Positions 43,600 through 52,231 of a DNA stretch of 64,000 nt are shown here, in pieces. The stretch is from Agrobacterium vitis. Lineage in GTDB: Bacteria > Pseudomonadota > Alphaproteobacteria > Rhizobiales > Rhizobiaceae. The stretch lies in contig NZ_CP118259.1 in NCBI RefSeq assembly GCF_013337045.2, positions 806,001-870,000 on the forward strand, read 5' to 3'. Each line of letters starts with the position of its first letter. Within the stretch, counting starts at the first letter, position 1. The notes below the pieces were generated by a model that saw nothing but the letters and a program-made list of their open reading frames with translations, did not search any database and was not told the origin of the DNA. Made by a program: the position numbers and the translations under genes.

Positions 43600-44394
43600 A
43601 TGGAATGGACCGATCAGGCAATTGTGTTGGGTGTGCGCAGGCATGGCGAAACCAGCGTCATTGCAGAAATGATGACATTGGCGCGGGGCCGCCACCTCGG
43701 TCTGGTCCGGGGCGGGCGATCACGCACCATGCAGCCGGTGTTGCAGCCGGGCAATGTCGTGGAAGTCACCTGGCGGGCGCGGCTGGAAGAGCATCTGGGC
43801 GATTTTCGCGTCGAACCATTGCAATTGCGAGCCGGTCTTCTGATGAGCTCGGCCACGGCGGTCTATGGCGTGCAAGCGCTCGCGGCCCTGCTGCGCCTGC
43901 TGCCGGAGCGCGAACCACATGCGCATCTGTATGAGGCGATGAATATCATTCTCGACAATCTTCACGAGCCAGCGTCGGCAGGCGAATTGTTCATCCGCTT
44001 TGAGCTGGCAATCTTAGATGACCTCGGCTTTGGCCTGGACCTGACAGCCTGCGCAGCCACCGGTGGGCGTCAGGATCTGGTTTTCGTTTCGCCGAAGACG
44101 GGGAGGGCGGTTTCCCACGACGCCGGTCTGCCCTATGCGGACCGACTTCTATCTCTTCCGGTTTTTCTACAGCCAGAGCCGCTAGCGGGAACAGGCAAGC
44201 AAGCCGATGCCCAGGCCCTGCAACAGGCCTTCCGGCTGACCGGTTATTTCCTACAAAGACATGTGTATGAACCGCGCGGGCTCACGGCTGGAGCCGCGCG
44301 CGATGGTTTCTGTCAGGCGGCGCTGAAAGCCTTGGAGACGCCGGATGAGATCGCGCTGGGTGGAGCTGCCCCGAAACCGGTGAGGGTGCCATAG
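43600..44394 (+). CDS. recO: DNA repair protein RecO
   Basis: The 264-residue protein has the N-terminal OB fold ([39 protein letters not shown]), then the helical domain and the CA-rich zone. RecO loads RecA with RecR at gaps. No Shine-Dalgarno is seen, but TATAAA at 43586-43591 would place the transcript start near the ATG, so the mRNA may be leaderless. The 3' end overlaps an 89-codon gene on the other strand by 82 bases. Confidence 0.94.
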   Translation: MEWTDQAIVLGVRRHGETSVIAEMMTLARGRHLGLVRGGRSRTMQPVLQPGNVVEVTWRARLEEHLGDFRVEPLQLRAGLLMSSATAVYGVQALAALLRLLPEREPHAHLYEAMNIILDNLHEPASAGELFIRFELAILDDLGFGLDLTACAATGGRQDLVFVSPKTGRAVSHDAGLPYADRLLSLPVFLQPEPLAGTGKQADAQALQQAFRLTGYFLQRHVYEPRGLTAGAARDGFCQAALKALETPDEIALGGAAPKPVRVP

Positions 44395-44582
44395 GCATTC
44401 TCGTCAGACTTTTTCATATGCGTGCGGATGGCGCGTTGCAGTTCGGTGACATTGCTATAAACGCCGCCATCCAGATCGATGACTGGAAATTTCACGGCGA
44501 TGAATTTGACCCGGTTGCCTTCCGGGACGCTGATTCCAACCGGCACACCGGCATATTCAATAACTTGTTTTTCCATAGTCAT
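44313..44582 (-). CDS. Small conserved rhizobial-type hypothetical protein
   Basis: The 89-residue protein begins [20 protein letters not shown], then [20 protein letters not shown], then a helical stretch ([10 protein letters not shown]). This small beta-rich core looks like short hypothetical proteins of rhizobia, though I cannot name a family. GGGCGGGGAT before the ATG supports expression. The last 27 codons lie antisense to the recO 3' end and are low-complexity Ala/Ser/Gly, as if an ancestral stop was lost and the frame ran into recO. Confidence 0.6.
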   Translation of the reverse strand: MTMEKQVIEYAGVPVGISVPEGNRVKFIAVKFPVIDLDGGVYSNVTELQRAIRTHMKKSDENAYGTLTGFGAAPPSAISSGVSKAFSAA

Positions 44583-45105
44583 ATCCCCGCCCGCTTTGAT
44601 ACGCAGGCCAATAGTCGATCAATTGTGGTGTCTTGTTTTAAGAACGCGTCACATTCGACAGCAAATGAAAGACATCATCATAACGCCTCTCACGCCAAGC
44701 GGGCATAGATGCGAGGAGCGCGCCGCATGGTGCGATAGTCTGCGCATATGCTTTACCTCCTTGCCTGGGAGCCGGTTATGGAACCGGCTTTACATTGAAC
44801 ACGTGTCGATGGATTTCCTGTCTGATTGACAGATCCTGGTAGCGTGTATCGCCACCTTGCCGACAGCGTTGAAGGTAAGATCAATGGGTCGATCCGTCAA
44901 TGGCGCTCCAATCAAAAACAAAATATATTTTTGTGATCGGTTGAATATGAAGGTTTCATGGCAAAATGAATCCCACATGCCCCATTTCGGAAAATAGCGT
45001 TCGCATTGCGGCAAAATCTGCGCAGTCGCAAAAATCAGAAAAAAATCCCGTTAAAATTGAAATATTGGATTTTCATGCAAAATATCTGTCGGTTAAGAGA
45101 ACCGT
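44583..45105. other. Intergenic region, 523 bases
   Basis: AT-rich gap between the 89-codon gene and the MOSC gene. No gene, named repeat or strong hairpin is visible. It should hold the promoter of the 89-codon gene. Confidence 0.4.
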
Positions 45106-45957
45106 TTACCGGCGTTTCCTAAGTTCGATGCCTTCCGGGCGCCTTTCCAGCACCTCGACAGTATCGCCAAGGCGCAGTGTGCCGATGGTGCGGGGAACAG
45201 CGTTCCAGCCGAATAGAGGACCGGGAACGCGCTTGTCGCCTGACATTCGCAGTCGTCCCATGGCGGCAAGCGGCGAGGGGCCGGAGCGCGATCCAGTCTT
45301 CTGATCTTGTGTTGTCATGATACAGCGGGCGCAGGGCTTGACGAGATCGAAGCGCAATCCACCAATGGCGATGCTGGCCCATTGGTCCTCCTCCCAGGGC
45401 AGTGCGCCGTCGATGACGATATTGGGTCGGAAGCGGTCCATGGCAACCATGCCCTCCCCATGGGATTCCATATCGGCATTCAGCGCGTCGAGCGAGGCTG
45501 TCGTTGTGATCAATACCTGATAGCCATCGGCAAAGGTGACGGGCGTGTCCGGTCCGGCCCAGTCTGGATTGGCCAGGCGCGAGGCTCGTTCATCGAAGAA
45601 CACCAGTTCGAGCGGCCTGCCGAACCATTGCGACAAGGTTTCGTTGACTGCGGGATCAGCCAAGGCCGAATCCACCAATGACCGCCAGACCGTGACCGGC
45701 TTGCGGACGCTAAAACTCTCAAGAGGCATGCTGATGTTCCTGCTATCATCGAGTCGTAGGTATAAAAACGCATCATCCAGCCGAACGTCCAGCTGCGCCA
45801 GTTCCGGCAGCTCTCGTTGGGTGACGAAATGCCCTGAGGGCTCCACCAGCATCAGCTGGCGGTCGCGGCTAAGACCCTCGGGACGAATGTCGGCTTGTGT
45901 CAGGGCAATGCCCCGCGCGCTTTTTAAAGGATAGATGCAAAGGTCGGAGAGAAACAT
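45106..45957 (-). CDS. MOSC domain protein (YcbX-like)
   Basis: The 283-residue protein has the MOSC N-terminal beta-barrel (LCIYPLKSARGIAL, then GLSRDRQLMLVEPSG) and the MOSC domain proper with RFRPNIVIDGALPWEED and the cysteine site KPCARCIMTTQD. YcbX-type proteins use molybdenum cofactor to reduce N-hydroxylated compounds. No C-terminal ferredoxin domain is present. The ATG at 45957 has GAGGAG about ten bases upstream. Its start lies five bases after the HD gene stop, so the two are an operon. Confidence 0.88.
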   Translation of the reverse strand: MFLSDLCIYPLKSARGIALTQADIRPEGLSRDRQLMLVEPSGHFVTQRELPELAQLDVRLDDAFLYLRLDDSRNISMPLESFSVRKPVTVWRSLVDSALADPAVNETLSQWFGRPLELVFFDERASRLANPDWAGPDTPVTFADGYQVLITTTASLDALNADMESHGEGMVAMDRFRPNIVIDGALPWEEDQWASIAIGGLRFDLVKPCARCIMTTQDQKTGSRSGPSPLAAMGRLRMSGDKRVPGPLFGWNAVPRTIGTLRLGDTVEVLERRPEGIELRKRR

Positions 45958-45961
45958 CGGA

Positions 45962-46606
45962 TCAGATCTCCTCAAGAAAATCATTGAAAATTGACTGGAG
46001 GCGTGAATGGCGCTCAAGCGCCATCTGCTGTCCGGCCTGGGTCTGGAAGCCATCCGCCAGTTTGAAAAGCTTGGTCTGAAAATGGTCGATGGCAAAGCGC
46101 TTGTCGTCCAGTGGGCGATGTAAAGCCTTCGGATCGCCTGGATCGTAAAGGCCGGAGCCTAGCCGCCCGGCAATGTAGAAACAGCGCGCCGCCCCGACCA
46201 CACCGATGGCATCCAGCCGGTCGGCGTCTTGCAGGATCTTTGCTTCCAGCGTTTCGGGTGCAAGATTGGCCGAAAAACTATGGGTGAGGATGGCGTGGGA
46301 GACCGCTTGGATGCTGCTTGCTGGCCATTGCCTGTCGTCAGCCAGGATCGTTTCAGCTTTCATTGCGGCAAGGCGGGACGCATCCGCTCGGTTGGGTGCG
46401 TTCTTTTCCATGGAGACGCAATCATGCAGCAGCACGGCAGCGGCGAGAATCTGACTGTCGCCGCCTTCGACCGCATGAATGCGCATGGCGTTTTTGAACA
46501 CGCGCAAAATATGGGCGGCGTCATGCGAGCCATCATTGCCCTCAGTGGCATGCGGCAGGAGCCATCTGGCAAGATCGTCATGAGGGGCAAAGGCTGTGGT
46601 TATCAT
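45962..46606 (-). CDS. HD domain phosphohydrolase
   Basis: The 214-residue protein has the HD metal site: HD at 28-29 (GSHDAAHILRV), HD at 61-62 (LLHDCVS) and the late Asp in QDADRLDAIG. It resembles YedJ-like phosphohydrolases, which act on unknown phosphorylated or nucleotide substrates. The ATG at 46606 gives the family length; the ribosome site is weak. It is the first gene of an operon with the MOSC protein. Confidence 0.85.
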   Translation of the reverse strand: MITTAFAPHDDLARWLLPHATEGNDGSHDAAHILRVFKNAMRIHAVEGGDSQILAAAVLLHDCVSMEKNAPNRADASRLAAMKAETILADDRQWPASSIQAVSHAILTHSFSANLAPETLEAKILQDADRLDAIGVVGAARCFYIAGRLGSGLYDPGDPKALHRPLDDKRFAIDHFQTKLFKLADGFQTQAGQQMALERHSRLQSIFNDFLEEI

Positions 46607-46968
46607 CGGGGCATCTTCTCGAGGGGGAATCAGTCGGTCCTGCTGCATCATTGCGCAAATCCAATGCGATTGAAGGAAAAATCCACCCTCGCTATCGCAT
46701 GATTTTGCGATGGTCTTCGCAGTGAGCAAAGCCGCAAGCAAGGACGCAATTTTCCGTGATCCTGCGGGGCTATCCCTGAGCGTTTTTCAATGCAAATTCC
46801 AGAAAACCCAGGATTTATAGGGGTATTTCTAGCCTCATACAAATTATCACCTATAACAATTGCCTTTTGACGAAAGACCCCAAATCACGATAGTCATCGC
46901 CCTGCGCCTTCCTGTCTCGCGTGTAAATGGCGCTATAACAATAGAAACAACCTAGACAGGGGTTTTCA
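46607..46968. other. Divergent promoter region, 362 bases
   Basis: It lies between the divergent HD and EF-hand genes. A TATAAC (46934-46939) lies 30 bases before the EF-hand start and could be its -10 box; no clear -35 is spaced from it. No gene is visible. Confidence 0.4.
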
Positions 46969-47589
46969 ATGACGAGCGTTTCTTCAGCGTCTCTTTCTTC
47001 CGTGTCGTCTTACAATGTAGGCTCGACATCCAGCCTGGACACCAATGGCGATGGTGTCGTTTCCGCGGAAGAGCAATCTTCAGGCTCTACCAGAACTCAG
47101 GACCCGACGGTTCTGAGCGACAGTGCCGCCAACAGCACATCCTCGCAGCTTTCCAGTGACCTGATGGCGATGGAACTGTCCCGTGGCGACAGCTCTTCCA
47201 CCGACCAGAATGCAACCAAGTCCATCGACACTGATAGCGATGGAAAAGTAACCCAGGAAGAATTTGTCAATGCACGTCCTGAGGATGTGTCTGAGGAAGA
47301 TTCGACCAAGATGTTCGAGGCCATTGACTCGGAAGATGCTGGCTATGTGACCGAAGACCAGATGCAGTCCGAGGGTAAGATGCCACCTCCGATGATGATG
47401 GGCGGTATGAGTGGTATGGGCGACATGCAGAGCCTTAGCAGCATGATGTCCGGTGACAGCAGTGGTAGCGAGGACAGCATGTCCATGGATGACGTGTTCA
47501 GCCAGATGAGCTCGGTTATCAATGCCTATCGTTCCGCTGGCGGCACTGCCGACGAAACCGATACGACCGGACAAACCGCCGCTGCCTGA
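46969..47589 (+). CDS. EF-hand calcium-binding protein
   Basis: The 206-residue acidic protein is rich in Ser, Asp and Met. It has canonical EF-hand loops DTNGDGVVSAEE (24-35) and DTDSDGKVTQEE (87-98) and a degenerate one at 120-131 (DSEDAGYVTEDQ), plus a Met/Gly-rich linker (about 138-160). There is no signal peptide. It resembles the class of rhizobial EF-hand proteins that includes calsymin, and may buffer or sense calcium. AGGGG precedes the ATG. A secretion route is not evident. Confidence 0.82.
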   Translation: MTSVSSASLSSVSSYNVGSTSSLDTNGDGVVSAEEQSSGSTRTQDPTVLSDSAANSTSSQLSSDLMAMELSRGDSSSTDQNATKSIDTDSDGKVTQEEFVNARPEDVSEEDSTKMFEAIDSEDAGYVTEDQMQSEGKMPPPMMMGGMSGMGDMQSLSSMMSGDSSGSEDSMSMDDVFSQMSSVINAYRSAGGTADETDTTGQTAAA

Positions 47590-47838
47590 CGGGTCGCTAT
47601 CGCACCCGACTATCCCGGTGCAGGACTTTGGAGCTCATCGTTCTAGAACTGATACTGGGAGATCGTTTTATCAGCCATGAGGCTGAATGCTGCCCTGAAG
47701 GGCCGCTACTTGCAAACAAACGGCATGGAGACATGATGCCTATGCCGATTGAACCTGCATCAAGCTTTACCAATCTCTCCCTTTTTTATCCCATTCAATG
47801 CTGATTTATTGATCCCTCGGATCGAGCGCCTATCCGTA

Positions 47839-48381
47839 TCAAGGGGAGCTGGAGACGGGATCGGCTGCTAGAATTGGCAGCACAAATGGCGCATTGCCAT
47901 CGGCGTCCTGGCCTCGGCCTAGTTTTTTCATCGCCGCAACGAAGCGCCCCCCGCGTGAAAGCAGACTATCGGCAATCTCCACCATCCGGATATTGGGCGT
48001 TGCAAAAGGCGACGCGGCCCGCAAGCCTTGCGCCAACGCCTCATCGTCCTGTTCGGGATGCAAGGCGAGGCTGGCAATCAAGGCTGCGGCTGGAGAACGT
48101 GATACCCCCATCCAGCAATGTATCAGCAGCGGCGCAGTCTGGTCCCAATCCCTCACGAAATGAATGATCTGTTCCACATGCACGTCTTGCGGGGCGATGA
48201 GATCACCTCTGCCGGCAAAGGTAATGTCGTTCAGCGCAAGCGTCAGATGGCGATCCGGTGAAATCACTGCGGGACGATGAAAATCCTGGCCCTTGGCCAG
48301 CAGGCTGATCATTTCTTTCGCCTTGTGGCGCACCGCCATTTCGGCAAGGCGGGCCAGCGGGCTGACGACGAAATAGCTCAT
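47839..48381 (-). CDS. Protein tyrosine phosphatase-like protein
   Basis: The 180-residue protein carries the phosphatase P-loop HCWMGVSRS at 88-96, with Cys89 and Arg95 as catalytic pair (CX5R), and a preceding Asp-containing loop. The fold resembles dual-specificity phosphatases. It is the last gene of the nudix-to-PTP string; its ATG overlaps the HD gene stop (ATGA). No partner kinase is nearby. Substrate unknown. Confidence 0.85.
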   Translation of the reverse strand: MSYFVVSPLARLAEMAVRHKAKEMISLLAKGQDFHRPAVISPDRHLTLALNDITFAGRGDLIAPQDVHVEQIIHFVRDWDQTAPLLIHCWMGVSRSPAAALIASLALHPEQDDEALAQGLRAASPFATPNIRMVEIADSLLSRGGRFVAAMKKLGRGQDADGNAPFVLPILAADPVSSSP

Positions 48382-49025
48382 GGCGCACCCGTACCGGATT
48401 TTTTGTGCTTTTCCGCCTCACGCAGCCGTTCAATGGCGTCGAAACGCTCCGCGAATTGCCGTTGCGCTTCAATGGCTGGCATAGGGCCAAGCGGTAGCAT
48501 GTCGACGGTGATATTGCGCGGCTGGCCGAAGATTCGCACGGCTTCCGTGTTGGTAAATCCCGCAAGCTCGGTGGCCTCGAAATAGGCGGCGATGCTATCG
48601 GCTTTCTTGATCAGGCTTTTCAGGCTGGCCGTGGGATGCGAGGGCAAGCCAAATCGCAGATGGATGGCCGTCTCCAGCCGCTTTTCGACCAGCTTATAGC
48701 CGCCGCCCACCACCGCCTTGAAGGGCGAAATCATATCGCCGATCACATATTCCGGGGCATCGTGCAGCAAGGCCATTTGCAGGTCGTTGGCGCTGTATTT
48801 GCTATTGCAGCGGCGAAAGATTTCTTCGACCACAAGGCTATGCTGGGCCACGGAAAAGGCATGGTCGCCGACCGTCTGGCCATTCCAGCGGGCGACGCGG
48901 GCCAGGCCATGGGCAATATCGGAAAGCTCGACATCAAGCGGCGAAGGGTCGAGAAGATCGAGACGACGGCCCGACAGCATCCGCTGCCAGGCCCGCGCCG
49001 ATGTCGGAGGAGGGGCGGCGGGCAT
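48378..49025 (-). CDS. HD family 5'-nucleotidase (YfbR-like)
   Basis: The 215-residue protein has the YfbR-type HD layout: VGDHAFSVAQHSLVVEEIF, then LLHDAPEYVIGDMISPFK and the late KKADSIAAYFEA. YfbR removes phosphate from deoxynucleoside monophosphates. The ATG at 49025 lies just one base after the YgfZ stop. It is followed by the PTP gene with overlap, so ygfZ-HD-PTP are one transcript. Confidence 0.85.
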   Translation of the reverse strand: MPAAPPPTSARAWQRMLSGRRLDLLDPSPLDVELSDIAHGLARVARWNGQTVGDHAFSVAQHSLVVEEIFRRCNSKYSANDLQMALLHDAPEYVIGDMISPFKAVVGGGYKLVEKRLETAIHLRFGLPSHPTASLKSLIKKADSIAAYFEATELAGFTNTEAVRIFGQPRNITVDMLPLGPMPAIEAQRQFAERFDAIERLREAEKHKKSGTGAP

Positions 49026-49026
49026 G

Positions 49027-49869
49027 TCAGTCCTCGTCTGACGTGGCAGGGAAATCCAGGCCGGTCCATGCGGGCAGGCGCAGGTGCACGGCCTGATCAC
49101 CGGCCAGAATAGGCGTGCCATTTGTTATTGCATCGCCAGTGCGGTCGATGCGGACGATCGCCAATCCCATGTTGTCCAAGACGGTGCCGAGTGTGCCAAG
49201 CGGCTTACCATCGGCACGAAGCTCAGTGCCGGTCGCGGGCAGGGCAGTGTCAGCGGAAACGATGGCGATCCGGCGGCGGGCCATTTTGCGGTGATGCATG
49301 CGCGACACCACTTCCTGCCCGACATAACAGCCCTTCTTGAAGGAGACGCCGCCATTGAGATCAAGCAGCACATCGTGCGGATAGGCATCCTGGAGCGGAT
49401 AGTCGAGCCCCGCTTCGGCCACCCCAGCCTTGATTCGCAACGCTGTATAAAGCCGGACATCATCCCCAGCCGAGTTGACGCGACCCGGCACGCGCCAGAC
49501 AGTTTCCCCGGCAGCAGCGAAACGACGATCCTGAAAAGCGGATTCAATCGGCGCCTCGTCCCAAATCACTGTGACACCGGTAAATTCAGCGGCGGTAAGG
49601 GTCACGGCGGCGCGCAGCTTGTAGAGTGTCAAACGGCGCAGCAGGGCCTCTTGTTCGTCAGATGCTACCTCCAGCAGATAGCCATCGGCCAGCGGATAGA
49701 CCAGCATGTCAATCAGGATCTTGCCCTGGGGTGTCAGCAACGCCGAGGGCGCGGCTTGCCCAGGCTGGATAAGGCCGAGATCTGCTGTCAGCAAATTGTT
49801 GAGAAAATGCGCGGCCTCTGCTCCAGCGACCTTTAGAAAAGCCCGGTTTTCAAGAAAAATGGCTGGCAT
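49027..49869 (-). CDS. ygfZ: Folate-binding protein YgfZ
   Basis: The 280-residue protein is a GcvT-like tetrahydrofolate-binding protein with the YgfZ signature KGCYVGQE at 179-186 (Cys181). YgfZ helps make or repair certain Fe-S proteins, such as MiaB. The ATG at 49869 gives the family start (MPAIFLENRAFLKVAG); a TTG at 49881 is less likely. It is first in the operon with the two phosphohydrolases. About 175 bases separate it from the upstream hypothetical gene. Confidence 0.92.
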   Translation of the reverse strand: MPAIFLENRAFLKVAGAEAAHFLNNLLTADLGLIQPGQAAPSALLTPQGKILIDMLVYPLADGYLLEVASDEQEALLRRLTLYKLRAAVTLTAAEFTGVTVIWDEAPIESAFQDRRFAAAGETVWRVPGRVNSAGDDVRLYTALRIKAGVAEAGLDYPLQDAYPHDVLLDLNGGVSFKKGCYVGQEVVSRMHHRKMARRRIAIVSADTALPATGTELRADGKPLGTLGTVLDNMGLAIVRIDRTGDAITNGTPILAGDQAVHLRLPAWTGLDFPATSDED

Positions 49870-50045
49870 GAGACGATCCAATTACATCTTGCGAAGCCAC
49901 GGCAACATTGAGCGAAGCCGTGGACTGCATATTTTTCTCTTCAGCAACTTCATTGCCGCGAGGTGACATATCTTGAAGTCGTTTGCCTTGTTGGGAAAGG
50001 CGGGTTGGGCTTTTCCCTGACAACAGTAAGGCAAACACGCAGCGA

Positions 50046-50822
50046 TCAATCGCCTGCCGTGAAGAATTTCCATTTGCCGTCGGGGGCAATGCCGATGCGG
50101 AAGAAATTGTAATTACCAACTTCCAGCATGTTTTCGAAATCGCCCGCTGTCACCAGCCGCAGCAATTCCACCTTTTCCGGTGGGGTCAGCGTTGTCAGCG
50201 GCTTTTCGGCGAAATAGGGCCAGACATAGGCTTCCTCCGGGGTTCCGGCATTGACATGCACGAAGCCGGTCGACAGCACGTCGAGCATGATGGCCAGGAC
50301 TTCGAGGCCGTCGGGATCGCCAGAAACGCTCTTGATCGTTTGGATCGGGTCGCCATTGTCATTGCCAAGCGCCAGCGCGGTCGGGTCGTTGCCGCCCGCC
50401 AGAAGCGCACGCAACCGTTCCGGATCGCCGGAGGCCGCGGCCTCCACCAGCTTTTCGCGCAGTTTGCGCACCGGTTCAGGCGCCTTGCTAATATCGTAGA
50501 TCACTTCAACAGGTGTGTGCGGGGCCGCTTCGGCAGCAGCACCTTTCGCCTTGTCAGCGGGTGTCGCCTGCTGTGGTTCGGCGTTGGGGGCGCTCTTCGG
50601 GTCGGAAGTGCTATCGGTTGGAAGGCCCGGCTGCTGGCCGGTTTGCGGTTGCTGCCCCTGCTGCGCCGCGTCCTTGGCGGCGCCCTGCAATTCCGACAGA
50701 GCGAAACTGCTGCCCGGCAGAGCGACAACGGCAATGCTTGCCATCCAGCCGCAGACCAGAATTGTTTTTACATTGTTCTTGAGACCGGTTGTCTTTGCTC
50801 CGGTCTGGCATGCCTTGCGCAT
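50046..50822 (-). CDS. Periplasmic hypothetical protein, rhizobial
   Basis: I cannot name a family for this 258-residue protein. It has a signal peptide or N-terminal anchor (about 18-42, VKTILVCGWMASIAVVALPGSSFA), a Gln/Pro/Ala-rich linker (about 48-105) and a C-terminal globular domain of about 150 residues. That domain has helical repeats (KLREKLVEAAASGDPERLRALLAGG) and ends FFRIGIAPDGKWKFFTAGD. The domain resembles hypothetical periplasmic proteins in Rhizobiales. GAGG eight bases before the ATG supports the start. It is probably cotranscribed with the 85-residue gene, 17 bases upstream. Confidence 0.75.
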   Translation of the reverse strand: MRKACQTGAKTTGLKNNVKTILVCGWMASIAVVALPGSSFALSELQGAAKDAAQQGQQPQTGQQPGLPTDSTSDPKSAPNAEPQQATPADKAKGAAAEAAPHTPVEVIYDISKAPEPVRKLREKLVEAAASGDPERLRALLAGGNDPTALALGNDNGDPIQTIKSVSGDPDGLEVLAIMLDVLSTGFVHVNAGTPEEAYVWPYFAEKPLTTLTPPEKVELLRLVTAGDFENMLEVGNYNFFRIGIAPDGKWKFFTAGD

Positions 50823-50839
50823 CTTATTGCCTCTGAAAC

Positions 50840-51097
50840 TTACTGAACACTTCGCTTGGGAGAAAACTCACCGGCCAGCATACGGGCGCGCAAAGACTCC
50901 AACATGGCTTCCGCACCATCTTCGCCATGAATGCGGATGGTTTCGCGCATGGCCAAAGCAATGGCCGCATCGGCGATGATTTCCGGTTCGATGCCATCAG
51001 CCATGCCGTCGGCCCAGGCCTCGTTCTGATATTCGAGGGCAGCCTGCATCTTTTCATGAACGATCATGTCGTCAATCTCGTTGCGGCGTGGTTCCAT
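50840..51097 (-). CDS. Small acidic hypothetical protein
   Basis: The 85-residue protein is mainly helical and acidic (DDMIVHEKMQAALEYQNEAWA, then IADAAIALAMRETIRIHGED). It has no signal peptide or membrane helix. GAGGA nine bases before the ATG at 51097 supports expression. It lies just upstream of the 258-residue periplasmic protein gene. Function unknown. Confidence 0.7.
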   Translation of the reverse strand: MEPRRNEIDDMIVHEKMQAALEYQNEAWADGMADGIEPEIIADAAIALAMRETIRIHGEDGAEAMLESLRARMLAGEFSPKRSVQ

Positions 51098-51196
51098 TCT
51101 GCATGTCCTCGAAGCGATACTTACTCAGCTGTTAACGACTCTATCAGTGTTTTATCAAAACGACACGGGCGAATGCTAAATCGGATGAATTATTGG

Positions 51197-51631
51197 TTAA
51201 TTTCCAAAGCGCGCCGTCATTTCCCGAACAAGTGTTGCGCCTTCAGCACGATACTGGCTTTCTGCCACCCGAGCAGCAGAAGTGCAAGAGGGATGCACTG
51301 CGGCAAAGGCGCGATAACCACGGTTATAGGCGGCTGTCAGCATCTGCTTGCGGGCTGGTTCAGTGCCTGCATCGAGCGCAATCAGCTTTTCGGCCGCAGC
51401 CCGCCATTGCTGCTCCGGCTGGCCCGCGCAGAGATTGCGCAGATAGGTCACAGTCCCCAGGATTTCGGAGAGCCGATTCAACTGCCCGTCATAGGGTGTC
51501 GCCTGTTGCACAGGCGTTGCTGCCTCGCCGGGCAGCTTTGCTGGAGGCGCAACACTTGCTGCCGCCGCAAGTCCCGCCAGAAGGAAAGACACGGTACAAA
51601 GAACAGGAAAAAACAGCATTCGTCGGGTCAT
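51197..51631 (-). CDS. TIGR02301 family protein
   Basis: The 144-residue protein has a signal peptide (MTRRMLFFPVLCTVSFLLAGLAAA) and the TIGR02301 pattern: YDGQLNRLSEILGTVTYLRNLC, then RAAAEKLIAL and AAYNRGYRAFAAVHPSCTSAA, ending FG N. Members occur in Rhizobiales and are periplasmic with conserved cysteines; function is unknown. It starts 69 bases after the Nudix stop and may be cotranscribed with it. Confidence 0.85.
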   Translation of the reverse strand: MTRRMLFFPVLCTVSFLLAGLAAAASVAPPAKLPGEAATPVQQATPYDGQLNRLSEILGTVTYLRNLCAGQPEQQWRAAAEKLIALDAGTEPARKQMLTAAYNRGYRAFAAVHPSCTSAARVAESQYRAEGATLVREMTARFGN

Positions 51632-51700
51632 GCATATCCATGGCATATCCGGCAGATTAGCCGGGATTGACTTCAACCTTATCACGATTCCCGCCTTGGT

Positions 51701-52141
51701 TTACGCTGCTTTACCGCAAGCCACCAGCTTTTCCACGCAGTCGCGCACGCTCGGTGGCACGGGCAGATCCCGGATTTCCACCGGGCTAAACCAGCCCAGC
51801 GCTGCGGCATCGCTTTGGGCGACTGCCGCCGCCGCCGGGTCGTCCAGGGTGACGAGAAAAACGGAAAGCCGGAAGTGATGGTGACTGGGGCCGCCCGGGT
51901 CCGGGTAGAGGTCGTAGCTGGCAAACAGACTGGGCGCATGGGCCGATAGGCCGGTCTCCTCTTTCAGTTCGCGCAAGGCGGTCTCTTCCGGTGTTTCGCC
52001 GGGTTCGCCACGCCCGCCAGGAAAAGCGTAGAGATCGGCGGCTGGCGGCTTTGACCGCTTGACCAGCAGCAGCTTGCCCTGCCAGATCACGATGGCGGAG
52101 GAGGCGGGGGCGAAAAAAACCGGGACGGGTTGCTCGGTCAT
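51701..52141 (-). CDS. Nudix hydrolase
   Basis: The 146-residue protein has a complete Nudix box at about residues 42-65 (GGRGEPGETPEETALR, then ELKEETGL). It hydrolyses a nucleoside diphosphate linked to another group; the exact substrate is unknown. The ATG at 52141 fits the family start. It is the first gene of the minus-strand string and is divergent from the SRAP gene across 90 bases. Confidence 0.87.
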   Translation of the reverse strand: MTEQPVPVFFAPASSAIVIWQGKLLLVKRSKPPAADLYAFPGGRGEPGETPEETALRELKEETGLSAHAPSLFASYDLYPDPGGPSHHHFRLSVFLVTLDDPAAAAVAQSDAAALGWFSPVEIRDLPVPPSVRDCVEKLVACGKAA

Positions 52142-52231
52142 GCGGTGCTCATTCTGTTTGCTGATCTGACGCGTCAGGCAGTCGTTGTAAGGACGCTTGA
52201 CGATAGGCTCTGTGACTGCGAAGACAAGTGC

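Noticed and set aside
52142..52231. LexA box in front of the SRAP gene
   Set aside because: The alphaproteobacterial GTTC-N7-GTTC pattern is not present; only a 12-bp palindrome of unknown use was found.
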